Positions 25,358-34,889 of a stretch of DNA of 64,000 nt are shown here, in pieces (position 1 is the first letter of the stretch; every line of letters begins with the position of its first letter). The notes beneath the pieces are model-generated. The model did no database searches and was not told where the DNA came from. It saw only the letters and a list, made by a program, of their open reading frames with translations. Source of the DNA: Virgibacillus indicus (lineage in GTDB: Bacteria; Bacillota; Bacilli; Bacillales; Amphibacillaceae); the NCBI RefSeq assembly GCF_002266285.1, contig NZ_NPMS01000001.1, positions 806,001 through 870,000 of the forward strand, read 5' to 3'. The position numbers and the translations under genes are program-made.

Positions 25358-26020
25358 TTATTTACTATCTCCGACTGCACTTAAAATATCTTCAATTGCG
25401 TGACGTCTGTCGGTTTTATTAAAAACGGCACTTCCGGCAACTAATACATCTGCACCAGCATCTATACAAAGTTTAGCAGTGTCCTTATTAACCCCGCCGT
25501 CCACCTCAAGTTCAAACTTAAGATTCATCTCTTTTCTCCATGCCGCAATCTGTTCGATTTTTTTCAAAGTGCTTTGGATAAAGGACTGGCCGCCAAACCC
25601 TGGATTAACAGTCATAACCAATACAAGATCCACCTCCGGAAGAATTGGCAAAATTGTTTCTGCAGGGGTTGCCGGATTAATTACAACCCCCGCCTTTACG
25701 CCATTATCTTTAATGAGCTTAACAGTCCGGTGTAAATGCGTGCATACCTCCTGATGCACTGTCAGGATAGATGCTCCAGCATTTGCAAACATTGGTATAT
25801 ACGCATCAGGATTCTCAATCATTAGATGAACATCCAGGGGAAGCGAAGTGACCGGCTTGATTGCCTCCACAATTAAAGGTCCAATTGTAATGTTTGGAAC
25901 AAAATGACCATCCATTACATCAACATGAATATAATCGGCTCCTCCATTTTCCACATCTGCAATTTCCTTGCCCAGATTTGCAAAATCTGCAGATAATATT
26001 GATGGTGCTATTTTAGTCAT
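25358..26020 (-). CDS. rpe: Ribulose-phosphate 3-epimerase
   Basis: Interconverts ribulose 5-phosphate and xylulose 5-phosphate in the pentose phosphate pathway. The 220-residue TIM barrel begins KIAPSILSADFANLG and has HVDVMDGHFVPNITIGP with metal ligands near residue 32, VLVMTVNPGFGGQSF near 138 and EVDGGVNKDTA near 170. It lies three bases after rsgA. Confidence 0.97.
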   Translation of the reverse strand: MTKIAPSILSADFANLGKEIADVENGGADYIHVDVMDGHFVPNITIGPLIVEAIKPVTSLPLDVHLMIENPDAYIPMFANAGASILTVHQEVCTHLHRTVKLIKDNGVKAGVVINPATPAETILPILPEVDLVLVMTVNPGFGGQSFIQSTLKKIEQIAAWRKEMNLKFELEVDGGVNKDTAKLCIDAGADVLVAGSAVFNKTDRRHAIEDILSAVGDSK

Positions 26021-26022
26021 CG

Positions 26023-26904
26023 TTAATACCTCGGCTTTCTTGATTGTATTTCTTCCAAAAAACTTACATAATGCTCATACCTGTAGGCTGTGATTTCTCC
26101 ATCACTCACTGCTTGCTTTACTGCACATTTCGGTTCTTTATAATGCTTACAGCCCCGAAACTTGCAAAATTCCGAAATACTTCTCATTTCCGGAAAACAA
26201 TCGCTTAACTGTTCCGGATCTATCTCACTAAAATCCAGTGCACTAAATCCTGGTGTATCAGCCACTAGGCCTCCACCAACCTGCATTAGTTCGACATGCC
26301 TTGTTGTATGTTTTCCTCTGCCAAGACTTTCGGAGATTTCCCCGGTTTTCAGGAGCAGGGATGGTTTTAATGCATTCAGCAGTGAGGACTTGCCTACGCC
26401 TGATTGGCCTGCAAACACAGTTACATTATCTTTAAAATAATTATCTAATACTGGCATGCTGTCGGGATCCTTTGCGGACAGCAATTCAACCTGATATCCA
26501 ATTTGTTCATAGTTTTTTTTATAACTCTCTATATCTTCGTTATTCAAATCTTCAATCGTATCCATTTTTGTTATAAAAATAACAGGTTTTATATCCTTTG
26601 CTTCAATAAGAACAAGAAACCGATCAAGCAGAACGGAACTGAAATCAGGTTTTGTAGCAGAGTTTACAATAATGGCCTGATCGATGTTTGCTATTGGTGG
26701 GCGGATAAGTTCATTTTCTCTTTCCATTATTTCCATAATATATCCTTCATTAGGTTCATTAATATCAAATCTTACAAAGTCACCCACAAGAGGGGTTATT
26801 TTTTTATTTCGAAAAACCCCTCTGCCCCTGCACTGATAAATATCTTCGCCTGACTTAACATAGTAAAATCCGCTCAATGCTTTTATAATTCTTCCCTCTG
26901 CCAT
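26023..26904 (-). CDS. rsgA: Small ribosomal subunit biogenesis GTPase RsgA
   Basis: Late 30S assembly GTPase that checks the decoding site. The 293-residue protein has an N-terminal OB fold, a circularly permuted G domain with TKMD, GQSGVGKSSLLNAL near residue 165 and DTPGFSAL, and a C-terminal zinc site FCKFRGCKHYKEPKCAV. In B. subtilis RsgA is phosphorylated by PrkC, its direct upstream neighbour here as well. Its ATG follows the prkC stop without a gap. Confidence 0.97.
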   Translation of the reverse strand: MAEGRIIKALSGFYYVKSGEDIYQCRGRGVFRNKKITPLVGDFVRFDINEPNEGYIMEIMERENELIRPPIANIDQAIIVNSATKPDFSSVLLDRFLVLIEAKDIKPVIFITKMDTIEDLNNEDIESYKKNYEQIGYQVELLSAKDPDSMPVLDNYFKDNVTVFAGQSGVGKSSLLNALKPSLLLKTGEISESLGRGKHTTRHVELMQVGGGLVADTPGFSALDFSEIDPEQLSDCFPEMRSISEFCKFRGCKHYKEPKCAVKQAVSDGEITAYRYEHYVSFLEEIQSRKPRY

Positions 26905-28956
26905 TTAATCACCTTCTTCATAGGGAACTGTTTCTTCGATTATCACATCATCATCCCGCATTACTCTGTATTCAGCCTCTTTACCTGGAGCAATTGTCAG
27001 ATTGATCTTATAATTTTTATCTTCCGTTATTATATCTTCCTGGTAAACTTCGGAAATATCAGGATTATCCATATCCTTAATATAGATTCTTACTGTTTGT
27101 TCCACCGGTTCTGGATTAGTTTCCTGGTCTCCTTCATCTCCCTGGTTTTCAGGTTCGTATGGAACAATAAAAGTAGCTGAATGTGTACGCGGCGGCTTTG
27201 CTTCAGGTCCTGTAGAAATATACACATTAACCGAATCACCTTCCTCGAGGTTTGTACCAGATGATGGTTCCTGGCTGATTACTTCCCCTTTTGGAACTGA
27301 GTCGGAATTATCCTCTATTACATTCATTGTTAAATTGTTACCTTCCAGATAATCCCTTGCTTCCTGTTCAGACATTCCTTTCAGGTTATTCAAGCTAATC
27401 AGCTCAGGGCCAATACTGATTTCAAAGATTACCTTCGTATCACTTGGTACCACCTCTGCATCAGGGGATGGCTGAATTTGTCGGGTGATTTCCCCTGAAG
27501 GCCTGTCTGAATGTTTTTCAATCGGAATTATTTCACTGTATCCAGACTCGCCCAGTATTCGTTCTACTTGTTCGTAGTCCCTTCCTACGTAGTCATCAAA
27601 AACCTCTTTTTCTTTACCTTGGCTCACAAATACAGTTACGGTTGATTCTTCCTTTCGTGTACTTCCAGCCCGTGGATCTGTCCGTACAACTTTGCCTTCT
27701 TCTATTTCGTCGGAATACATAAATTCACGTTCTGCAACCAGGTTATGATTTTCCAATTCTTCCTTCGCTTCATCATAATCCATTTCCGTTACATCAGGGA
27801 TCTCAACATCCTTTGGCTTTAGTAAATCTGGCAATATAAACATTGCTGCAACCCCAGAAAGCAGCAATAGAAATAAAATAATGAGCAAAGTGATCCATTT
27901 TTTCTTGCCCTTTTTTGCTTTCTTTGGTTTTTTTTGTTTTTTCGTTTTTTTCTTTTTCGAAGCTTTAGAAGCCTTTTCTTCTTGGCCTGTAAAAGTTTTT
28001 GTATTTGAGTTGGTCTGATGGATAATTGTATCCTGATTTTCATTTGGGTGCAGTTGGTTATCGGTAATAACAGGAATTGCTTTTGTTTCATCCCCTGCTT
28101 CCATTGGCGGGGAAAAAACTTCTTCATTTTGCTTGCTTGGAAGCAAAGCTGATTCCAATGCATCATTCAAGTCATACACTGTCTCATAACGGTGAAAAGG
28201 ATCCTTTGCGGTCGCCTGCAAAACAATATTTTCTACACTTTGTGGTACACCCTGATTATACCTTCTCACAGACGGTGTATCATTTTGCAGATGTTTTAGT
28301 GCAATTGATACAGGTGACTGTCCAGAAAATGGCAGACGGCCTGTCAGTAATTCGAAAAGAACAATGCCAATAGAGTAGATGTCGGATTTTTTGGTAGCCA
28401 TTCCTCCTCTTGCCTGTTCAGGTGATAAATAATGAACAGAACCCAGAATTGAGTTGGTTTGCGTTAATGAGGTTGCACTTAATGCTATTGCGATACCAAA
28501 ATCGGTTACTTTTACTTGCCCATATGTATCAATTAAAATATTCTGTGGTTTAATATCACGATGTACTATATCATTGTCATGTGCATGAGTGATGGCTGAT
28601 GTGATCTGTCTCATTATGTCAAGCGCTTCTTCAACATCCAGCGGGCTGTATCGTTGTATATATTCCTTAAGTGTCATGCCGTCCACATATTCCATTACCA
28701 TGTATAATATATTGTCTTCTTCGCCAACATCATAAATATTCACAATATTTGGATGTGATAGGCTTGAAGCTGAATGTGCTTCCCTGTCAAAACGGGCAAT
28801 AAATTCTTCATCATTGGCATATTCCAGGCGCAGTACTTTGATGGCGACATCCCGGTCTAATATAATATCTCTAGCTAAATACACATTAGCCATACCGCCT
28901 CCGCCAATTGTTTTTTCTATTTTATAACGCTCATTCAGCAGGTGGCCGTTTAACAT
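26905..28956 (-). CDS. prkC: Serine/threonine protein kinase PrkC with PASTA repeats
   Basis: Membrane kinase that senses peptidoglycan fragments and controls germination and cell-wall and stationary-phase functions. The 683 residues begin with a kinase domain having the glycine loop GGGGMANVYLA (18-28), K40, the catalytic HRDIKPQN and DFG. A striking lysine-rich juxtamembrane stretch is followed by one membrane segment near 350-372. Three PASTA domains come next, and a C-terminal beta-rich tail. It overlaps the prpC end by 7 bp and heads rsgA, the standard phosphatase-kinase pair. Confidence 0.96.
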   Translation of the reverse strand: MLNGHLLNERYKIEKTIGGGGMANVYLARDIILDRDVAIKVLRLEYANDEEFIARFDREAHSASSLSHPNIVNIYDVGEEDNILYMVMEYVDGMTLKEYIQRYSPLDVEEALDIMRQITSAITHAHDNDIVHRDIKPQNILIDTYGQVKVTDFGIAIALSATSLTQTNSILGSVHYLSPEQARGGMATKKSDIYSIGIVLFELLTGRLPFSGQSPVSIALKHLQNDTPSVRRYNQGVPQSVENIVLQATAKDPFHRYETVYDLNDALESALLPSKQNEEVFSPPMEAGDETKAIPVITDNQLHPNENQDTIIHQTNSNTKTFTGQEEKASKASKKKKTKKQKKPKKAKKGKKKWITLLIILFLLLLSGVAAMFILPDLLKPKDVEIPDVTEMDYDEAKEELENHNLVAEREFMYSDEIEEGKVVRTDPRAGSTRKEESTVTVFVSQGKEKEVFDDYVGRDYEQVERILGESGYSEIIPIEKHSDRPSGEITRQIQPSPDAEVVPSDTKVIFEISIGPELISLNNLKGMSEQEARDYLEGNNLTMNVIEDNSDSVPKGEVISQEPSSGTNLEEGDSVNVYISTGPEAKPPRTHSATFIVPYEPENQGDEGDQETNPEPVEQTVRIYIKDMDNPDISEVYQEDIITEDKNYKINLTIAPGKEAEYRVMRDDDVIIEETVPYEEGD

Positions 28957-29711
28957 AGTGACTCACCTTCTCTCTTCCCGCAGTCATGATGTAATAAAAT
29001 TAAGGTAATATTATCATCCCCACCCCGATCATTTGCCGATTCAATCATACTTTTCCCTGCAGTTTCAATATCCTCTGATGTTTGAATAATTTCCAGCAGT
29101 TCAGCATCCTGGACTTTATCAGTAAGGCCATCCGTACATAATAAAATTTTATTATCCTGCTCCAATTCAAGTGTCTGGATATCAGGTTCAATTTGTTCTT
29201 CAGTGCCCAGTGCCTTTAGTACAATATTTTTTCTGGGATGGCTCAATGCATCATCTTTGGTGATCTGACCAGACTGAACTAGTGCATTTACAAGCGAATG
29301 GTCTTCGGTTATCTGATTAAATCCATTTTCATTCAGAATATAGCAGCGGCTGTCACCTATATGTGCAACTGTTATAATATCTTCAATACAAATCATAATT
29401 ACGATAGTTGTTCCCATACCAAAACATTCTTCATTTTGTGTAGCATGAGCATAGATTTCTTTATTTAAATAAGCAATTGTTTTAGAAAGCCAGGCTGCAC
29501 TTTCCTCTGGGGAACGCATTTCACTGCATTCTTCCCATTCGTTTTTTATCAAGGTCGTTGCCATCTCACTGGCAACATCACCTGCCTGATGTCCCCCCAT
29601 ACCGTCTGCAATAACAGCCAGCATTTGTCCTGTGGTATTATAAAAAATACCTCCTGAATCTTCATTGTGGCTTCTCACTTTGCCGGTATCGGTTAAAAAA
29701 TGACTTTTCAT
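28950..29711 (-). CDS. prpC: PP2C-type protein phosphatase PrpC
   Basis: Removes phosphates placed by PrkC. The 253-residue protein has the PP2C metal motifs: RSHNEDSGG near 13-21, IADGMGGHQAGD near 34-45, GDSRCYIL, LCTDGLTD and NDRGGDDNITL. GGGGGGATATA precedes the ATG. In B. subtilis rlmN separates prpC from rsmB; here only about 97 bp lie between, with no gene. Confidence 0.96.
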   Translation of the reverse strand: MKSHFLTDTGKVRSHNEDSGGIFYNTTGQMLAVIADGMGGHQAGDVASEMATTLIKNEWEECSEMRSPEESAAWLSKTIAYLNKEIYAHATQNEECFGMGTTIVIMICIEDIITVAHIGDSRCYILNENGFNQITEDHSLVNALVQSGQITKDDALSHPRKNIVLKALGTEEQIEPDIQTLELEQDNKILLCTDGLTDKVQDAELLEIIQTSEDIETAGKSMIESANDRGGDDNITLILLHHDCGKREGESLC

Positions 29712-29808
29712 TATATCCCCCCTTGAAAAACGCTTAGATCCATCAGATCATTCACTGTTTATCTACCTAAAGTATTGCACATTTTCACTGGAAAAAGAAC
29801 AAAATTCT

Positions 29809-31158
29809 TCATTTTTTTCTAATCAATCTCGTCAGAAAAAAACCATCTGTTCCATAGTCCTGCGGGAATAGCTGCAATCCCATCTCTGTAATCCCCTGTG
29901 AAGCTTGCAGACTTTCCGGAAGTTCCTTAAAGAAAGCACTGTCAATATCAAAATTTTCGTTTCCTTCTATAAAACGTTGAACCACATTTTCATTTTCTTC
30001 CATATCCACAGTACAAGTACTGTATATCAATAAACCGTTTATCTTTAATAATGGTGCCACACTTTCCAGTATTTCAAGCTGTATACTCGAGAGCCTATGC
30101 ACATCAGATTCCTGCTTGTGATATTTAATTTCAGGTTTCCCCCTGATGACACCAAGTCCAGAGCATGGTGCATCAACAAGAATACGATCAAAGCTTTCCT
30201 CTTTGTGAACGGATTGCAGCTTTCTTGCATCCATTGCATCGGCATTAATAATTGATAATGTAAGTCCTGCCGCTTTATCCTGAATTAATTTCACTTTCTT
30301 TTTATGGAGATCATATGCATGAATACTCCCCATATTATGCATTTTTTCGGCAATGTGAGTTGCCTTTCCTCCAGGGGCACTGCATGCATCCAGTACAACC
30401 ATTTCAGGCTCTGCACGAAGCATTTCTGCAACGAGCATGGAGCTTTGATCCTGAATCGTCAGACAGCCATCTTTGAATAAATCCGATTTTAAAATATTCC
30501 CCTGTTCAATTAAGATTCCCTGTTCGGAAAAAAGGGACGGCTTCACACCAAATCCTTGGCTTGTTAAAAGCTCTATTGCATCATCGCGTTTAATCTTTAA
30601 TGGCTGAACCCTGACTGCCATTACTTTTCGATTTAAATTTTCTTCACACATTTTCTTTGTGGTCTCATAGCCATATTCAGCTACCCAGCGTTCAACGATC
30701 CATTCCGGGTGGCTGGTTTCCACGGAAAGCCGCTTCGTATCGCTATTAATTTTGGAAGTATCAGGCACACCTTGCCGCTGGGCATTTCGAAGCAACCCAT
30801 TTACGAAAGAAGATGTTCCCTTATGCCCTCGTTTTTTTGCTATTTCCACAGCCTCGTGAATGATTGCATGATCCGGGACTTTATCCAGAAATACCATTTG
30901 ATACAGTGACATTCTCAAAAGCATTCTTACCCAGTCGTCCAGCTTTTTCTTTTGTGTAATGAAACTGTCGATATAATAGTCGAGTGTCAGCTTTCTTTGC
31001 ATTGTTCCGTAGACGACCTCTGTCAGCAGTCCCTCATCCTTTGGATTTATTTTATTCTTTTTTATTGCGTTATCTATTACCAGATGGCTGAAACCGGTGT
31101 CTTTATCTATTCGCAGCAACAGATCCAAAATTGTATTTCTCAATTGTTTATCGCTCAT
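29809..31158 (-). CDS. rsmB: 16S rRNA (cytosine-967-C5) methyltransferase RsmB
   Basis: Methylates C967 of 16S rRNA using SAM. The start ATG at 31158, with AGGTGAATAAT upstream, gives 449 residues; the in-frame GTG at 31167 falls in the ribosome site. An N-terminal NusB-like RNA-binding domain (about 1-130) is followed by the methyltransferase with VLDACSAPGGKATHIAE, DAPCSGLGVIRGKPE and the second catalytic cysteine in YSTCTVDMEENE. It begins one base after the fmt stop codon. Confidence 0.95.
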   Translation of the reverse strand: MSDKQLRNTILDLLLRIDKDTGFSHLVIDNAIKKNKINPKDEGLLTEVVYGTMQRKLTLDYYIDSFITQKKKLDDWVRMLLRMSLYQMVFLDKVPDHAIIHEAVEIAKKRGHKGTSSFVNGLLRNAQRQGVPDTSKINSDTKRLSVETSHPEWIVERWVAEYGYETTKKMCEENLNRKVMAVRVQPLKIKRDDAIELLTSQGFGVKPSLFSEQGILIEQGNILKSDLFKDGCLTIQDQSSMLVAEMLRAEPEMVVLDACSAPGGKATHIAEKMHNMGSIHAYDLHKKKVKLIQDKAAGLTLSIINADAMDARKLQSVHKEESFDRILVDAPCSGLGVIRGKPEIKYHKQESDVHRLSSIQLEILESVAPLLKINGLLIYSTCTVDMEENENVVQRFIEGNENFDIDSAFFKELPESLQASQGITEMGLQLFPQDYGTDGFFLTRLIRKK

Positions 31159-31159
31159 A

Positions 31160-32098
31160 TTATTCACCTAAAATTTCACCTATTTTTATTCGATCACTTG
31201 ATCCTTTTAAATAATCTCCAACTTTCATTCTCTTTTTTCCGGCTGGCTGAATTTCTGTTATTCGAATTCCTTTTTTATTACCGCAGACCACAGTAAAATC
31301 ATCAGAGCTTTTCTCTATAATTTCCCCGGGTCTTCCTTCATATTCAATCTCGTCAGGCTCTCCCCACCAAAGTTTCATGGTTTTCCCTTCATATGTGGTA
31401 AATGCAACCGGCCATGGATGGAGTCCCCGAATGTGATTATGGATAGCTGTATTGCTCCTTGTCCAATCTATTTTCTCCTGGTCTCTTTTGATATTTGCTG
31501 CAAAAGTCGCTTGTGTTTCATCCTGTTTTTCTGGTGTTATTTCATTAGCAAAAAGGGATGGCAGTGTTTCCATCAGGAGTTCTGCACCTGCTTCTGATAA
31601 TTTATCATGCATCGAACCAACATGGTCTTCTGTCTCAATTGGTACAGATACTTGAGTTAAAATATCTCCCGCATCCAGTTTTTCCGCCATATACATGATG
31701 GTGATGCCTGTTTCCTTTTTACCCTGCATAATGGCATAATGAATTGGGGCACCACCCCTTAATTCAGGCAGCAATGATGCATGCACGTTTATACAGCCAT
31801 ATTCAGGGGTATCAAGCACTTCATTCGGGAGTAATTGACCATAAGCTGCGGTTACAATTAAATCTGGTTTAAGCTGCAGAATTTCTTCGTAATTGTCCTT
31901 TAATTTCTCCGGCTGGAAAACAGGAATGTTATGTTTATCAGCTTCTTCTTTCACCGGTGTAGGTGTGATAATCCGCTTTCTTCCTTTTGGCCTGTCAGGC
32001 TGTGTAACTACAAGTGATACTTTATATTCCGATTGAATTAATGCCTGCAAAACAGGAACAGAAAAATCAGGTGTTCCCATAAAAACAATTTTTTTCAT
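31160..32098 (-). CDS. fmt: Methionyl-tRNA formyltransferase
   Basis: Formylates initiator Met-tRNA. The 312-residue protein begins [20 protein letters not shown] and has the folate-binding and active-site region [22 protein letters not shown], with catalytic N and H near residues 107-109 and D near 145 in [11 protein letters not shown], then an OB-fold C-terminal domain. The usual partner def (peptide deformylase) is missing between it and priA, where a family C repeat sits instead. Confidence 0.97.
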   Translation of the reverse strand: MKKIVFMGTPDFSVPVLQALIQSEYKVSLVVTQPDRPKGRKRIITPTPVKEEADKHNIPVFQPEKLKDNYEEILQLKPDLIVTAAYGQLLPNEVLDTPEYGCINVHASLLPELRGGAPIHYAIMQGKKETGITIMYMAEKLDAGDILTQVSVPIETEDHVGSMHDKLSEAGAELLMETLPSLFANEITPEKQDETQATFAANIKRDQEKIDWTRSNTAIHNHIRGLHPWPVAFTTYEGKTMKLWWGEPDEIEYEGRPGEIIEKSSDDFTVVCGNKKGIRITEIQPAGKKRMKVGDYLKGSSDRIKIGEILGE

Positions 32099-32167
32099 TT
32101 TAATACCTGCCTTTTTTTTACACTTGATTAGAAAATATAAATTTTGTAGTGCTATTAATTCTTTAAC

Positions 32168-32478
32168 TTAAACAGCCACGTCCAGCTCCAGCACCCAGCG
32201 ACTAGCGAGACTTCCCTCACCTCGGGCCTACAGGATGTAGGTCAGTTCTACGTTGCCACAAAGGTTTTCGGTGGGACGAACCGTGCGCAGTCCCAGGACG
32301 TGGCGTTCTTAGTAGAACATCCTTCACTAAGTCAACATCGACTCCGGTGTTAAATGAGGGCCGACTAAAAACGGCTAAAGCCAACGTCGGCATACCCCTA
32401 TTCAGGGGCATGTTTCCTGATATCTCCTACGGCTCAGTCCAGTCCGTACGTCGCTAAACGGGGTGCTTCCGCTTTTGT
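32168..32478. repeat. Dispersed repeat family C, long copy (C1)
   Basis: About 310 bp that fills the fmt-priA gap. Both ends match the copy at 36376-36536: AACAGCCACGTCCAGCTCCA at the left and CTCAGTCCAGTCCGTACGTC near the right. Relative to that copy it has extra middle sequence rich in hairpins, such as CCTACA-TGTAGG, ATGCCCC-GGGGTAT and GCCGAC-GTCGGC. The right end lies only a few bases after the priA stop codon. Confidence 0.85.
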
Positions 32479-32480
32479 TT

Positions 32481-34889
32481 TTACATCAGATGATATGGCT
32501 GCATGTCTACCGTTATCTGTAAATCTTCTTTCCGCATTTCATCTTTAAAAATGTCCATGATTTTATTAATATAGCTTCGTAAGTCTGGTTCGTTTTTGTA
32601 TTTTATCATGCATTGATAGCGATATCTATCTTTTATACGCGGTATTGGTGAAGGTGTTGGCCCTAATACTTTTGAGTCACTTTGTATATTTTTTAATAGC
32701 ATCTGGACAATTTTTTGTGCTGTCTGCACTGCCTTTATTTTGTTTTCATGTGAAATTGTAAGTAAAGCCAAGAAGACATATGGCGGATACTGGAATGTTT
32801 TTCGCATTGCCATTTCTTTTAAATAAAAATCATTGAAATTATAATTGCTGGCAAGTTCTATACTGTAGTGGTCAGGTGTATACGTTTGAACAATTACTTC
32901 TCCTGAAAGTTCATGTCTGCCTGCACGTCCACTCACTTGTGTCAGCAGCTGGAATGTCTTTTCAGAAGATCGAAAATCCGGCAGGTGCAGCATGGAGTCC
33001 GCAGTTAAAACACCAACGAGTGTAACATTCTCAAAGTCAAGGCCTTTTGCGATCATCTGTGTACCTAGAAGAATATCAGCTTCTTTGTTTGCAAATTGAG
33101 TAAGCAGTTTCTCATGAGCACCTTTTCGACGAGTTGTATCGACATCCATTCGAATAACCCTTGCCTCAGGAATTAATTTCGCTAATGCCTCTTCCACCTT
33201 CTGTGTGCCTGTACCAAAATAGCGGATAAGGTCACTTGTGCATTCCGGACACTCTACCGGCATCGGCTCTTCGTAGGAACAGTAATGGCATTTTAACTGG
33301 CTGCTGTTTTTATGAAAGGTTAGGGCAATATCACAATGTGGACATTCCTTCACATGACCGCAATCCCTGCACATAACAAACGTTGAATAGCCACGTCTGT
33401 TCAGCAGCAGCACAATCTGTTCTCCTCTTTGTATACATTGCTCCACTCTCGTTTTCAATTTTCTGGAAAACATCGTGCGGTTCCCTGCATGAAGTTCATC
33501 TCTCATATCAATGATTTCTACTTCAGGCATTGCCTTTTCATTTGTCCGCTTGCTTAATGTTGCCAGTTTATATACTCCCTTTTGAGCTCTGGCATAAGAT
33601 TCCAGTGTCGGTGTAGCACTTCCTAAAATAACTGGACACTGATGTGTTTCACCACGATGAATTGCTACATCACGTGCATGATAGCGTGGCTGATCTTCTT
33701 GCTTATATGAAGTTTCATGCTCTTCATCTATTATGATAATACCAATATTTTCAAACGGAGCAAAAATTGCCGACCTTGCACCAACAACCACCTGTACTTC
33801 TTTTCGCTGGATGCGCCTCCATTCATCATACTTTTCCCCTACGGATAATGCACTGTGCATAACCGCAACATTCGATCCAAATCTTCCCTTGAAACGCTTT
33901 ACCATCTGTGGTGTAAGAGAAATTTCAGGTACAAGCACAATTGCTTCTTTTCCTTTATCTAAAACATCCTGAATTGACTGCAGGTATACCTCAGTCTTTC
34001 CGCTTCCAGTTACTCCATGCAATAGAAACACATCATGCTTTTCATTTGAAATATTCTCTTTAATAGGCAGAATTGCAGTTGTCTGTTCCTCAGTCAGCTC
34101 CAATGCAACAGTTCGGGCGAAAGCATCATCATCGTAAGGATTCCGGTAAACCTCCATCTGGAAAGATTCCAAAAGACCTTTGTCGATCAATGCTTTAACT
34201 GTACTGTCAGTAGTCTTTAATGCTTTTAATAATTGCTGTTTCGCTATAGCTTCCGGTTTTTCCAGAAAATATTGAAGCAGCAGCAGCTGTTTCTTTGCAT
34301 TTTTGGATAAATCGTATATGGCTTCTTCCAGTAAATGAGGTGAGCGAGCTGGTTTAATCATGGTTACATGTTTTTTTGTAATTTTTGATTTCACGAGATA
34401 ATCGATGGAAATATCGCCATCCTGCACGGCTTTTTGCAGCTGATAATAACTAATAGCTGACCCTTCAACCTCTTCATAGGCAATAATATCCCGTCCGGCA
34501 AATAGATTTTCAAACTCAGAAGAAAGCTCTGAATCTGTCATTCGAACAATTTCCTTGTTATATTGTGCTTTCATAACCTGTGGCAACATAGCTTGTAATG
34601 CTGTAATATACAAACTCAGCGTCTCATTTGCCAGCCATTTCCCCAAATCAAGCAACTCGGGTGTAAGCGCGGGAATCAGATCCAATACGTCAACAATCTC
34701 CTTTAATTTATCAAAAGAAGATTCTGATGACTTTCCTACAACAAACCCCATAATTTTTCTCGGTCCGAATGGAACAATGACCCTCATTCCTGTTTGCAGA
34801 ATATCCTGGAATTTTTCCGGAACCAAATAGTCAAATGTCTGGTTAATAGAGCTAGCCGGGACATCGACAATAACCTTTGCTATATTCAC
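32481..34889 (-). CDS. priA: Primosomal protein N' (replication restart helicase PriA)
   Basis: Helicase that reloads the replisome at stalled forks. The 802-residue protein has an N-terminal DNA-binding part, Walker A in LLHGVTGSGKTEVYLQ near residue 290, DEEH in IIIDEEHETSYK, and a zinc domain with four Cys pairs (CRDCGHVKECPHC and CHYCS...CPEC) near 510-550. The start is GTG at 34889, overlapping the coaBC stop by one base (TAGTG), so translation is coupled to coaBC. Confidence 0.97.
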   Translation of the reverse strand: MNIAKVIVDVPASSINQTFDYLVPEKFQDILQTGMRVIVPFGPRKIMGFVVGKSSESSFDKLKEIVDVLDLIPALTPELLDLGKWLANETLSLYITALQAMLPQVMKAQYNKEIVRMTDSELSSEFENLFAGRDIIAYEEVEGSAISYYQLQKAVQDGDISIDYLVKSKITKKHVTMIKPARSPHLLEEAIYDLSKNAKKQLLLLQYFLEKPEAIAKQQLLKALKTTDSTVKALIDKGLLESFQMEVYRNPYDDDAFARTVALELTEEQTTAILPIKENISNEKHDVFLLHGVTGSGKTEVYLQSIQDVLDKGKEAIVLVPEISLTPQMVKRFKGRFGSNVAVMHSALSVGEKYDEWRRIQRKEVQVVVGARSAIFAPFENIGIIIIDEEHETSYKQEDQPRYHARDVAIHRGETHQCPVILGSATPTLESYARAQKGVYKLATLSKRTNEKAMPEVEIIDMRDELHAGNRTMFSRKLKTRVEQCIQRGEQIVLLLNRRGYSTFVMCRDCGHVKECPHCDIALTFHKNSSQLKCHYCSYEEPMPVECPECTSDLIRYFGTGTQKVEEALAKLIPEARVIRMDVDTTRRKGAHEKLLTQFANKEADILLGTQMIAKGLDFENVTLVGVLTADSMLHLPDFRSSEKTFQLLTQVSGRAGRHELSGEVIVQTYTPDHYSIELASNYNFNDFYLKEMAMRKTFQYPPYVFLALLTISHENKIKAVQTAQKIVQMLLKNIQSDSKVLGPTPSPIPRIKDRYRYQCMIKYKNEPDLRSYINKIMDIFKDEMRKEDLQITVDMQPYHLM

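Noticed and set aside
32217..32411. Small protein of 64 residues on the minus strand
   Set aside because: It lies inside a family C repeat that is only partly present in the second copy; it has no supported start.
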